Shown here piece after piece: positions 45,725-56,831 of a stretch of 64,000 nucleotides of DNA. Within the stretch, counting starts at the first letter, position 1. Each line of letters begins with the position of its first letter. The DNA is from Nocardioides sp. (GTDB taxonomy: Bacteria > Actinomycetota > Actinomycetes > Propionibacteriales > Nocardioidaceae), in the NCBI GenBank assembly GCA_037045645.1, contig JBAOIH010000001.1:1-64000 (forward strand). Reading direction: 5' to 3'. The notes under the pieces were generated by a model. That model worked only from the letters and a program-made list of their open reading frames with translations. It did not search any database and was not told the DNA's origin. The translations under genes were made by a program, and so were the position numbers.

Positions 45725-47147
45725 GTGGCGAGCAAGAAGGACCTCGTCGAGGCCCACGCGTTCAGCCGCCGGCGGCTGGTCACCGCCTTCGTGTCCGGGG
45801 CGCCGGGCGGTCGTGAGGTCGAACCCGCGCGTCCTGGGCGAATCATCATTGGCGGACTCGCACTGACGGTGCTGCTGATCGCAGGTGCCGCGGTGGCGGG
45901 CGTCTTCACCAAGAAGACCCCGGACGACTGGGCCAAGGTCGGGCTCTATGTCTCCAAGGAGGGTGGGCGCTACATCATCACCGAGGACTCCGACCCGGCC
46001 GTCGTACGCCCCATCGCCAACATCACCTCGGCCAAGCTGATCCTCGGGGCCGACGCGAAGGCCACGGTGGTCTCGGAGGAGGCCATCGACAAGGAGACGC
46101 CGGGTGAGGAGATCGGGATCCTCGGTGCCCCCGAGACCCCGCCGAGCATCGAACAATTGATCCCGGCGGGCTGGACCGCCTGCACGACCAATGCGTCGGG
46201 CGTACGAGTGCTCGTGCACGAGAAGCCGGACGTGACCGCGACACCCACGGGCGGGGCCACGGTGGTCCGCGTCGGCCAGGGCAAGACTGCCGGGTACTAC
46301 CTGCTGGCCCAGTCTGCGGCGACGAGCAGCGACATCCCGAGCGTCTACTCCTACAAACTTCCCGAGAACGGTTCGGCGCGCGACAACATGCTGCGCAACT
46401 TGCAGCTTCCCCACGGCGACGGCAACCGAAGTGCCCGAGAGTTTCCTGACGCTCTTCCCAACGGGCGGGTCGCTGGAGATGAAGAGCATGGGGATCAGCG
46501 GCATGGGGGAGCCGGTCACCTATAGCCGACCTGAGTCAGGCATCCCGTCCGGTGCCCGGGTCGGAGACATGCTGCGGCTACCTGGTGGTCAGTCGCTGAT
46601 CTTGACCAAGGAAGGGCCCGCCGATCTCGACGAGTTTGCCGCGGCGGTCTACCCCGTGATGCAGGGACGGGCGCAGGTCACGCAAATGCGTGGCGACCTG
46701 GGGCAAGCGACCGTTCCCGCCCCTTATCTGGGCGCCCACTGGCCCGCGTCGATGTTGCGGCCCGTTCTCGGTGAGGTGTGCGCGCAACTGAATCCGGCGG
46801 CTGGCAGCCGACCTCGCGTCGACCTGGTCCAAGCGCCGGGAGCCTTGGCCAGCGCGACTGAGGTGCCTGCGCAGGCCAAGTCCGTGCTTGTCCAGCCCGG
46901 GCGGGGCGCGATGGTGCTGGGCGGCGACTGGGCCGACAGTGACCGGGGTTCGCCCTACCTCATCGACGCGACCGGGCGGACGTACCCGCTGGTCGGCGGC
47001 AGCGCCAAGACGCAGTTGGGCTACGGCTCGTACGACGCGCCGGTGGTCCCGGACAGTTGGCTCGAACTCTTCGAGCGCGGTGTAAGCCTGTCGCAGTCAG
47101 CCGCGTTGTGCCCGCCGGTGGTCTCCAAGGACGAGACGTGCGAGTGA
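45725..47147 (+). CDS. eccB: Type VII secretion protein EccB (one frameshift)
   Basis: Single-pass membrane protein with a large outer domain. MASKKDLVEAHAFSRRRL is the typical cytosolic start, then one helix IIIGGLALTVLLIAGAAVAG, then the repeat-bearing extracytoplasmic part with a cysteine pair. The frame shifts at the AA of 46424-46425; one base fewer gives GDGTEVPESFLTLFP and exactly 473 residues. GTG start after GGGGCTGAGG. It overlaps the mycosin gene at its 3' end. Confidence 0.87.
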
Positions 47148-48454
47148 CTTTCGCGCGCACTCTGGTGGCGCTGGTCCTCGGCGCCGGGTCCGCGCTCTGG
47201 GGCGGGACGTCGGCGTCGGCCGCCGAAGAGGTAGCCGACTATGACTGCGCCTCGATCCGTCCCGACAGTCCAGAGGTGGCCACCGCGGAGTCGCCCAGCC
47301 AACCCTTCGGGTTGCTACGCATGGCAGACGCGTGGGAGTCGCTGGCCCGAGAGGGAATGACGATCCCCGGGGCAGATATCGGGGTAGCGGTGATCGACAA
47401 TGGGATCCGTACGTCCGCATCCCTGCGGGCCGTGCCTGCCGTGACGTTCGCGGGGACCGAGATCGCGGACCCCCACGGCACGTCGGTGGCGGGCCTGATC
47501 GCGGGCAGGGTCCGCCGCAGCATCGATGGCGCGGAACCGATGCCGGTGGGGTTCGCCCCGGGTGCGCGACTTCTCGATGTCAGGTTCTATGACTCGCCCG
47601 CGCCCGACGACAGTCAAGTGGGTCCGGGGGCCGAACGCCTGGCCCGTGCGCTCAACTGGGTCGCGGACAACGCGCGCCAGCGCAATATTCGGGTCGCCAA
47701 CGTGTCTGTGGCAGTTGCGGAATCAGACGGTCAGATCACCCGTGCGGTCAAGCGCGTGCTCGCGGCCGATGTCGTGCTCGTCGCCGCCTCGGGCAACCGG
47801 CCACAGGAGGAGGGTGCGCCTTTCTCGACCCGCTTTTCTGCCGAACCCAAGCCAGGGGAGGACGCGGCCAGCCTGGTCTTCCCGGCAGCTGCCGACCCGG
47901 ACGTCCTCGTCGTCAACGCCACCCCCGAGGGCTCCGGCAGCGCGGACGCGTCGGCGTCGGTCCTTTTCAACTCTGCGACCGATGTGGCCGCGCCCACCGC
48001 GGGGGCGGTATCGGCCTCGGTGACGGGCGGAACCTGCATCCTGCCCGAGGTGTCCAGCGAGTGGGCCGCAGCGGAAGTCACCGGCCTGGTGGCCCTGATG
48101 CGGCAGCGCTATCCACGTGACAACGCCCGCCAGATCATGGCGCGCGTGCGACGGTCCGCGAGTGGCGTGCCCGCGATCGACGCGCGGACCGCCGACCCGT
48201 TGACCGGCGCCGGCGTGATCCAGCCCGTAGCGGCGCTTGAGCGCGGTCTGCGTCCAGGCCGCGACGGGCTCACCAGCGAACTCTCGAGCGGCACCGGGGG
48301 AGACTCACGAGCCAAGGCTCCGCCCGTACGCCCCGACGTCCTCGCGCCCACGCGTGACCAGGTGATCTGGGTCGGGCTGCTGGGTGGGGCCGCCGTGGTG
48401 GTGGCTGCGCTGTTGCGACCGCTCGTGGAGCGGCTGCGGCGGCGCCGGGCCTGA
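47138..48454 (+). CDS. mycP: Mycosin-like subtilase (MycP) of the type VII locus, catalytic serine apparently missing
   Basis: 438 residues from the GTG at 47138, six bases after AAGGA (alternative GTG at 47144). Signal peptide (VTFARTLVALVLGAG), subtilase domain and a C-terminal anchor helix VIWVGLLGGAAVVVAALL followed by arginines. Aspartate (GVAVIDNGI), histidine (DPHGTSVAGLIAG) and the oxyanion asparagine (ASGN) are present. Where subtilases have GTSxAAPxVxG, this reads SSEWAAAEVTG, placing glutamate at the nucleophile position. It may therefore be a structural, non-cleaving mycosin. Confidence 0.85.
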   Translation: MRVTFARTLVALVLGAGSALWGGTSASAAEEVADYDCASIRPDSPEVATAESPSQPFGLLRMADAWESLAREGMTIPGADIGVAVIDNGIRTSASLRAVPAVTFAGTEIADPHGTSVAGLIAGRVRRSIDGAEPMPVGFAPGARLLDVRFYDSPAPDDSQVGPGAERLARALNWVADNARQRNIRVANVSVAVAESDGQITRAVKRVLAADVVLVAASGNRPQEEGAPFSTRFSAEPKPGEDAASLVFPAAADPDVLVVNATPEGSGSADASASVLFNSATDVAAPTAGAVSASVTGGTCILPEVSSEWAAAEVTGLVALMRQRYPRDNARQIMARVRRSASGVPAIDARTADPLTGAGVIQPVAALERGLRPGRDGLTSELSSGTGGDSRAKAPPVRPDVLAPTRDQVIWVGLLGGAAVVVAALLRPLVERLRRRRA

Positions 48455-48494
48455 AATGTCGTCGGCCCCGACCAGGGTCGGGGCCGACACACGG

Positions 48495-48580
48495 CGGAGG
48501 TAGGGGGATTCGAACCCCCGAGGGCTATTAACCCAACCCGCTTTCCAAGCGAGCGCCATAGGCCACTAGGCGATACCTCC
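48495..48580 (-). tRNA. tRNA-Ser(GGA)
   Basis: Acceptor arms GGAGGTA/TACCTCC; anticodon stem CTCGC/GCGGG with loop TTGGAAA, anticodon GGA; long variable arm; T-loop GGTTCGAATC. Confidence 0.95.
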
Positions 48581-48675
48581 GCGGAGGAGATTACCGGCCC
48601 GTCGGGCAGCGCAGAAATCGCCCGGGTCCCCGACGCTTTGGGTCGGGCGTACGGGCTCGCCTAGACTCATCCCAA

Positions 48676-48759
48676 CCCCCCGTGCGGCGGTACCTCACTG
48701 AACTCCCCCAGGGCCGGAAGGCAGCAAGGGCAGGTGGGCTCTATCGGGTGCACGGGGGG
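48676..48759 (+). ncRNA. ffs: Signal recognition particle RNA, bacterial small (4.5S) type
   Basis: The conserved Ffh-binding core GGCCGGAAGGCAGCAAGG (48712-48729) lies in a long hairpin closed by CCCCCCGTGC (48676-48685) and GCACGGGGGG (48750-48759). Located directly before dnaX, a common place in actinobacteria. Confidence 0.93.
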
Positions 48760-48843
48760 CCTTTGCGTGTCCAGGCATGGGTCGCTCGTGGTGGCCGCGA
48801 CGGGCTGGTGCGCGATGTCGGTGGCCGTGGTTAGGGTTCCTGT

Positions 48844-50913
48844 GTGGAATCACCCTTGGCGCTCTATCGCCGCTACCGCCCCGAGACCTTCGCCGAGGTC
48901 ATCGGGCAGGAGCACGTGACCGAGCCGCTGCGGGCGGCACTGGCCAACAACCGCGTCAACCACGCGTACCTCTTCTCTGGCCCGCGAGGCTGCGGCAAGA
49001 CGACCTCGGCGCGCATCCTGGCGCGGGCACTCAACTGTGAGCGGGCACCGATCGCGGATCCGTGCGGCGAATGCGACTCGTGCCGCGACCTCGGCCGCGG
49101 GGGCCCGGGGTCCATCGACGTGATCGAGATCGATGCCGCGTCCCATGGCGGTGTCGACGACGCGCGTGACCTGCGGGAGAAGGCGTTCTTCGCGCCCGTG
49201 CGCGACCGCTACAAGGTCTACATCATCGACGAGGCCCACATGGTGACCACGAAAGGCTTCAACGCCTTGCTGAAACTGGTCGAGGAGCCACCCCCGCACC
49301 TGCGCTTCATCTTCGCCACCACGGAGCCGGAAAAGGTGATCCCCACCATCCGCTCGCGCACGCACCACTACCCGTTCCGGTTGATCCCGCCGCGGCTGCT
49401 CTCGGGCTACCTGGCCGAGCTGTGCGAGAAGGAGCAGGTGCCGATCGAGCCGGCCGCGCTGCCGTTGGTCGTACGCGCCGGCGCCGGGTCGGCGCGGGAC
49501 ACTCTCTCCGTGCTCGACCAGTTGATGGGCGGGGCAGGAGCCGAGGGCGTCACCTTGGCCTTGGCCACCGGACTGCTCGGCTTCACCCCCGACACGTTGC
49601 TCGACGAGGTGATCGACGCCTTTGCGGCACGCGACGGCGCAGCGGTCTTCGGCGTCGTCGACAAGGTGATCGAGACGGGCCAGAACCCACACCGCTTCGC
49701 CGAAGACCTCCTGCGTCGGTTGCGTGACCTCGTCATCGTCGCCGCCGTGCCGGACGCCCCGGCCACCGGACTGATCGACGTGGCCCAGGACCAAGGCGAG
49801 CGCCTGACCGCCCAGGCGGCCAGGTTCGGTCGTGGCGAACTGAGCCGAGCCGCGGACCTGGTCGCGGCCGGACTGACCGACATGCGTGGCGCCACCGCAC
49901 CGCGGCTCCTGCTCGAACTGATCTGTGCTCGGGTGTTGCTCCCCGGCGCCGGCGATGAAGAGGCGGGTACGGCGGCGCGGCTTGATCGCCTGGAGCGCCG
50001 CGCCGAGATCACGGGTGGTGTGCCGGGTGGCGTGGCCGCTGCGCGGGAGGCGATGGCGCGACCCGCGCAGCCGGTTTCTCCGGTCGAGGAACCGGCGCGT
50101 CCGCCGGCAGCGCCCGAGGCGGCCCCTCCGGTCGAGGAACAGGCGCGTCCGTCCGCAGCGCCCGCCCCGGCCCCTCCGAGTGCCCCTGCGAGCACCGAGC
50201 CCCCGCGCGCTGCGTCCGCCGCAGCGGCTGCGCCTGCGACTGCCAAGCCTTCGCGCGAAACACCCGCCCCCCAGATGACCAGCGAGTCAAAGCAGGGGTC
50301 GGGGCTGAGCCTGGTCGAGGTCCGTCGGGTCTGGCCCGACATCGTCGAGCGCATGAAAGGCATGCGACGGGTGGCCTGGATGGTCACGCGCGACAACGCC
50401 CAGGTCGTGGGCCTGTCCGGCAACGTCTTGACTGTCGGCTTCACCAACCCCGGCGCGCGCGAATCGTTCGCCAACAATCGCTGCGACGAGATCCTGCGCC
50501 AGGCAGCCATCGATGTGGTCGGCGTCGACTGGAAGATCGAAGCGATCGTCGACCCGGGCGCCCGACCCGGCGACGGACCGGCGCCGGCGCCGGTCGGGCA
50601 GTCGGACTCGCCGCGGGAGCGGATCGCGGCTGCGCCGACAGCGGACGCCCCTCCGCCTCGCGAAGAGGTCGAAGCGCCTCCTGCGTGGGCGGCCGGTCCG
50701 CCTGCCGAGGAGGCGAAGCCGACCAACGAGGTCAAGGCCGCCGCTCGCGACGCGATCCAACAGACCCGCACTCCTGGCGCCGGCGAACCGGTCGAGGTCG
50801 AAGAGATCGGCGATGACGACGATCCTGACGTCGACACCGACGGCCTCGACACCACCGAGTTGCTCAAGCGCGAACTCGGGGCAGAAGTGATCGACGAGAT
50901 CCCCAACTCCTGA
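48844..50913 (+). CDS. dnaX: DNA polymerase III subunit gamma/tau
   Basis: 689 residues, clamp-loader ATPase. N-terminal LALYRRYRPETFAEVIGQEHV, Walker A SGPRGCGKTTSARI, zinc site CGECDSC, Walker B YIIDEAHM and sensor FIFATTEPEKV. A proline/alanine-rich linker (about 400-480) precedes the tau domain. GTG start at 48844. It follows the SRP RNA and leads the ybaB-recR group. Confidence 0.96.
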   Translation: MESPLALYRRYRPETFAEVIGQEHVTEPLRAALANNRVNHAYLFSGPRGCGKTTSARILARALNCERAPIADPCGECDSCRDLGRGGPGSIDVIEIDAASHGGVDDARDLREKAFFAPVRDRYKVYIIDEAHMVTTKGFNALLKLVEEPPPHLRFIFATTEPEKVIPTIRSRTHHYPFRLIPPRLLSGYLAELCEKEQVPIEPAALPLVVRAGAGSARDTLSVLDQLMGGAGAEGVTLALATGLLGFTPDTLLDEVIDAFAARDGAAVFGVVDKVIETGQNPHRFAEDLLRRLRDLVIVAAVPDAPATGLIDVAQDQGERLTAQAARFGRGELSRAADLVAAGLTDMRGATAPRLLLELICARVLLPGAGDEEAGTAARLDRLERRAEITGGVPGGVAAAREAMARPAQPVSPVEEPARPPAAPEAAPPVEEQARPSAAPAPAPPSAPASTEPPRAASAAAAAPATAKPSRETPAPQMTSESKQGSGLSLVEVRRVWPDIVERMKGMRRVAWMVTRDNAQVVGLSGNVLTVGFTNPGARESFANNRCDEILRQAAIDVVGVDWKIEAIVDPGARPGDGPAPAPVGQSDSPRERIAAAPTADAPPPREEVEAPPAWAAGPPAEEAKPTNEVKAAARDAIQQTRTPGAGEPVEVEEIGDDDDPDVDTDGLDTTELLKRELGAEVIDEIPNS

Positions 50914-50960
50914 CCATCGCCCCGGCAGACTGGGGCTATCCACCGTGAGAAGGACCCACC

Positions 50961-51359
50961 ATGACTGACAGCCAGAACCCGTTCGACGCCCTGGGTGGCG
51001 GCGGCTTCGACATGAACGCCCTGCTCCAGCAGGCCCAACAACTCCAGGAGCAGCTCGCCAGCGCTCAGGACCAGTTGGCCCAAGCCACTGTCGAGGGCAG
51101 CGTTGCTGGTGGCGCCGTGACCGTCACGTTGTCTGGCATCGGAGAGCTTCGGGCGGTGTCCATCCAGCCGGGCACCGTCGACGGAGACGACTCAGAGTCA
51201 CTCTCCGACCTCGGAGACCTGATTGTGGCTGCTTTCAGGGACGCGAAAGCCCGTGCCGACGAGTTGGCCCAAGGCGCCATGGGCGGCTTCGGTGAAGCGT
51301 TGGGCGGCGGCGGAGATTCCGGTGGTCCGCTCGGCTTTGGTCTGCCTGGCCAGGGCTGA
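50961..51359 (+). CDS. ybaB: YbaB/EbfC-family nucleoid-associated protein
   Basis: 132 residues. The central part [20 protein letters not shown] matches the family; the N-terminal helix is glutamine-rich ([12 protein letters not shown]) and the C-terminus glycine-rich. DNA-binding protein, usually between dnaX and recR as here; recR follows after 11 bp. Confidence 0.92.
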   Translation: MTDSQNPFDALGGGGFDMNALLQQAQQLQEQLASAQDQLAQATVEGSVAGGAVTVTLSGIGELRAVSIQPGTVDGDDSESLSDLGDLIVAAFRDAKARADELAQGAMGGFGEALGGGGDSGGPLGFGLPGQG

Positions 51360-51370
51360 GCAGTTCCACG

Positions 51371-51967
51371 ATGTACGAAGGCATCGTCCAAGACCTGATC
51401 GACGAGCTCGGTCACTTGCCGGGCGTCGGGCCCAAGGGCGCGCAACGCATCGCGTTCCACCTGCTGCAGGCCGACCCTATGGACGTACGCCGCCTCGCCG
51501 AGGTGCTGGTGCAGGTCAAGGAACGCGTACGGTTCTGCGTCACCTGCTTCAACGTCTCCGAGGACGAGCAGTGCCGGATCTGCCGAGACCCGCGCCGCGA
51601 TCCGACCGTGCTGTGTGTGGTGGAGGAATACAAGGACGTCGTCGCGATCGAGAAGACTCGTGAGTTCAAGGGGCGCTATCACGTGCTCGGTGGGGCGATC
51701 AGTCCGCTGGAAGGCATCGGCCCGGACCAACTGCACATCAAGGAACTTCTCCAGCGCCTCGGCGATGGGCAGGTCACCGAGGTCATCTTGGCTACTGATC
51801 CCAACCTTGAGGGTGAAGCCACGGCTACTTATCTCAGCCGTATGCTCAAGGCGCTGGAGATCCGGGTCACTCGGCTCGCCAGCGGCCTCCCGGTCGGAGG
51901 CGACCTGGAGTACGCCGACGAGGTCACCCTCGGGCGCGCGTTCGCCGGACGTAGGAGTGTGTCCTGA
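51371..51967 (+). CDS. recR: Recombination mediator RecR
   Basis: 198 residues. HhH motif [22 protein letters not shown]4 zinc finger [16 protein letters not shown], Toprim domain [15 protein letters not shown], and the end [15 protein letters not shown]. Works with RecF/RecO in gap repair. Confidence 0.96.
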   Translation: MYEGIVQDLIDELGHLPGVGPKGAQRIAFHLLQADPMDVRRLAEVLVQVKERVRFCVTCFNVSEDEQCRICRDPRRDPTVLCVVEEYKDVVAIEKTREFKGRYHVLGGAISPLEGIGPDQLHIKELLQRLGDGQVTEVILATDPNLEGEATATYLSRMLKALEIRVTRLASGLPVGGDLEYADEVTLGRAFAGRRSVS

Positions 51968-51980
51968 TGGGGAGTCGAGG

Positions 51981-52574
51981 ATGAGCCCGAAGATGACGCT
52001 GGATCCGGAGTTCGACGAGTTCGGCGCACAGATCGCCGATCAGATGGAGAGTTTCCTGCTCTCGTTGCGTGCGATCGCGGCCGAGGCAGACGGTGGCAGC
52101 GCCGTGTCCCTGCTGCTTCTTGAGATCAGCCAGGTGCTGCTGGCAGGGGCGCGCCTGGGAGCCGTACAAGACTTCCAACCGCAGACCGAATACCAGCCAG
52201 ACGTCGGCCCGGACGCCGACCTCGACGAGTTGCGGCTGCGGTTGGCCGAACTGCTGGGGTCGGTGGACACGTACGGGTTCGTCTTCGACCCCTATGAGCC
52301 CGAGATGGTGGAGAGCCAACTCTCCGACGACCTCACCTCGATCGCGGCAGACATCGAGAACGGTCTGCGGCACTACCGACGCGGCGATGTCAACGAGGCC
52401 TTGTGGTGGTGGCAGTTCTCGTACGTCAGCAACTGGGGGAACCTTGCAGGTGCCGCCTTGAACGCGCTGCTCAGCGTGGTCTCGCATGACCGCCTCGATG
52501 TGGACCTCGACCTCGACGCCGATCAAGTTGCGGTCGCCGAGGAGATCTTGGAGTCCGAACCCGCTCGACCCTGA
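51981..52574 (+). CDS. DUF5063 protein
   Basis: 197 residues from the ATG at 51981 (MSPKMTLDPEFDEFGAQI). Acidic helical protein with YGFVFDPYEPEMV and ALWWWQFSYVSNWGNLAGAAL, the DUF5063 pattern. The gene sits between recR and ask in this conserved order; its function is unknown. Confidence 0.85.
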   Translation: MSPKMTLDPEFDEFGAQIADQMESFLLSLRAIAAEADGGSAVSLLLLEISQVLLAGARLGAVQDFQPQTEYQPDVGPDADLDELRLRLAELLGSVDTYGFVFDPYEPEMVESQLSDDLTSIAADIENGLRHYRRGDVNEALWWWQFSYVSNWGNLAGAALNALLSVVSHDRLDVDLDLDADQVAVAEEILESEPARP

Positions 52575-52698
52575 GTCGCGTTCGCGTGGCCGCTGAGATG
52601 GAAGCGGGAGTCACGAGCCTACGTCGGTAGACTCGCTCCGGTCCGCTGCGCAGCGTCGCGCAGCTTATGAAAGTCGAACCGGTTGTGAGGTCCAAGCA

Positions 52699-55010
<2,312 letters not shown>

Positions 55011-55024
55011 GACCCTGAGAACTT

Positions 55025-55057
55025 CGAAACCCGAGTCCCTGTCGGACTCGGGTTTCG
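55025..55057 (+). terminator. Terminator of the ask-asd operon
   Basis: CGAAACCCGAGTCC (55025-55038)/GGACTCGGGTTTCG (55044-55057), perfect 14-bp stem, 5-base loop. Confidence 0.8.
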
Positions 55058-55080
55058 GTGTCTTCTGAGAAGAATTTTTG

Positions 55081-55154
<74 letters not shown>

Positions 55155-55230
55155 ATGCTCCCTCGACGGGGCGGGAGAGCAACGCGGGAAACCTTACCCG
55201 AGGGTCCGCCTTGGCCCCCAATCGGTTCGG

Positions 55231-56184
55231 CTATCGCGAGACGAGGTGCAGCAGAGTCGCCTCGGGACGACAGGCCACCCGGATCCGGGCGTACGGAGAG
55301 GTGCCCATCCCAGCCGACACGTGCAGCCACGACGAGTCAGGATCCCCAGGTGTGGAGTCGGCCGGGTGCCGGTGCAGCCCCTTCGCCCGCGCCGGCTCCA
55401 GGTCGCAGTTGGTGGTCAGCGCTCGACCGCGCCCATCGAGGGTAGGCAGGCACACCTGACCGCCATGGGTATGCCCGGCGATGATCGCGTCGTAGCCGTC
55501 GCGCGCGAACTGGTCGAGGACGCGAAGGTACGGCGCGTGGGCGACCGCCAGGCGTACGTCTGCCCTCGCGTCGGCAGGCCCGGCTACGGCGGCAAGGTCG
55601 TCGTAGCCCAGGTGCGGGTCGTCCACCCCAGCCAAGGCGAACGTGGTGTCCCCGACGCTGAGCGTGTCGAGGCGGTTGGTCAGGTCGCGCCAGCCCGCCT
55701 CCACAAAGCCGCGCAGCAGGTCAGGCCAGGGCAGATGCGGTGACCGAGTGGCCCGGCGGCCGTCGTCGGGAAGCAGATAGCGGATCGGGTTGCGCATCGT
55801 GGGCACGAAGTAGTCGTTGGAGCCGAAGACGAACACCCCAGGCCTGTCCAGGAGTGAGCCGAGGCAGTCGAGGACCACTGGCACGGAATCTCGGTGGGAC
55901 AGGTTGTCGCCGGTATTGATCACCAGATCGGGCTTGAGGTCGGCCAGCGAAGCCAGCCACTCGCGCTTGGCGCCCTGGCTGGGCGTCAGGTGGATATCGC
56001 TTAGATGCAGTGCCCGCAGTGGCTCGTGTCCGGCAGGCAGGAGTGGGATCGTCACCTCGCGCAGGACGAACTGCCGCGTCTCCCACATGGCGTACGCCGT
56101 CAAGGACGCGCCAGCGAGCGCGCCCGCGCCGACGACCTTCGCCAGCCCAGCGGCGACACGGTGCACGTCCGGGGAGAAACCCAT
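55231..56184 (-). CDS. Calcineurin-like metallophosphoesterase (Rv3683-like)
   Basis: 317 residues from the ATG at 56184. An N-terminal membrane helix (VVGAGALAGASLTAYAMW) precedes the two-metal phosphatase domain: LHLSDIHLTP, INTGDNLSH, GSNDYF (in place of GNHD), AHAPYL and AGHTHGGQV. The position next to yqeY and ponA2 matches Rv3683 of M. tuberculosis. An upstream in-frame ATG at 56223 would overlap yqeY and is less likely. Substrate unknown. Confidence 0.88.
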   Translation of the reverse strand: MGFSPDVHRVAAGLAKVVGAGALAGASLTAYAMWETRQFVLREVTIPLLPAGHEPLRALHLSDIHLTPSQGAKREWLASLADLKPDLVINTGDNLSHRDSVPVVLDCLGSLLDRPGVFVFGSNDYFVPTMRNPIRYLLPDDGRRATRSPHLPWPDLLRGFVEAGWRDLTNRLDTLSVGDTTFALAGVDDPHLGYDDLAAVAGPADARADVRLAVAHAPYLRVLDQFARDGYDAIIAGHTHGGQVCLPTLDGRGRALTTNCDLEPARAKGLHRHPADSTPGDPDSSWLHVSAGMGTSPYARIRVACRPEATLLHLVSR

Positions 56185-56221
56185 GTGAGTCAGGGTTTCA
56201 TATCCAGGCACAATGGCTCCC

Positions 56222-56683
56222 ATGAGTGCTCTCAAGGACCGTCTTCGCGCTGACCTCACTGCTGCCATCAAGGCGCGCGACGAGGTGCGTTCCTCCACGC
56301 TGCGGATGGTGCTGACGGCGATCACCAACGCCGAGGTCGCGGGCAAGGAGGCTCGCGAACTCACCGACGAGGACGTCTTGACCGTGCTCACCAGCGAGGG
56401 CAAGAAGCGCCGCGAGGCGGCGACCGCGTTTGCCGACGGCGGGCGCGCCGAGATGGCGGCCAAGGAAGAGGCCGAGGCTGCGGTGATCGCGGACTACCTG
56501 CCCGAACAGTTGAGCGCCGACGAGATCGCGGCGCTGGTGGCCGAGACTGTCGCCGCGACCGGGGCCGCCGGTGAGGGGATGGGTGCCATGGGCAAGGTGA
56601 TGGGCGCGCTTGCGCCCAAGGTCAAGGGTCGCGCCGACGGTGGTGCGGTTGCTGCGGAGGTACGCAGGCAGTTGGGCGCCTGA
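56222..56683 (+). CDS. GatB/YqeY domain protein
   Basis: 153 residues from MSALKDRLRADLTAAIKARD, the typical YqeY start; ELTDEDVLTVLTSEGKKRREA and DYLPEQLSADEIAALV follow. Possible role in tRNA-dependent amidation or a stress response; the function is not settled for the family. An in-frame ATG three codons upstream is the alternative start. Confidence 0.9.
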   Translation: MSALKDRLRADLTAAIKARDEVRSSTLRMVLTAITNAEVAGKEARELTDEDVLTVLTSEGKKRREAATAFADGGRAEMAAKEEAEAAVIADYLPEQLSADEIAALVAETVAATGAAGEGMGAMGKVMGALAPKVKGRADGGAVAAEVRRQLGA

Positions 56684-56690
56684 CGGCGCG

Positions 56691-56831
56691 TGGTTTCGAG
56701 ACGCCGACTACGTCGGCTCCTCAACCAGCGGGGGCGGTGGTTTCGAGACGCCGACTACGTCGGCTCCTCAACCAGCGGGGGCGGTGGTTTCGAGACGCCG
56801 ACTACGTCGGCTCCTCAACCAGCGGGGGCGG
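56691..56831. repeat. Three perfect tandem copies of a 47-bp palindromic (REP-like) unit
   Basis: Units at 56691-56737, 56738-56784 and 56785-56831. Each holds the inverted repeat GCCGAC-TAC-GTCGGC within outer GGTT...AACC. They fill exactly the gap between the stop codons of the convergent yqeY and ponA2 genes. No spacers, so not CRISPR. They may act as terminators or nucleoid binding sites. Confidence 0.9.

Noticed and set aside
56691..56831. Tandem repeats as a CRISPR array
   Set aside because: The three units are directly adjacent and identical over 47 bp; there are no spacers and no cas genes.
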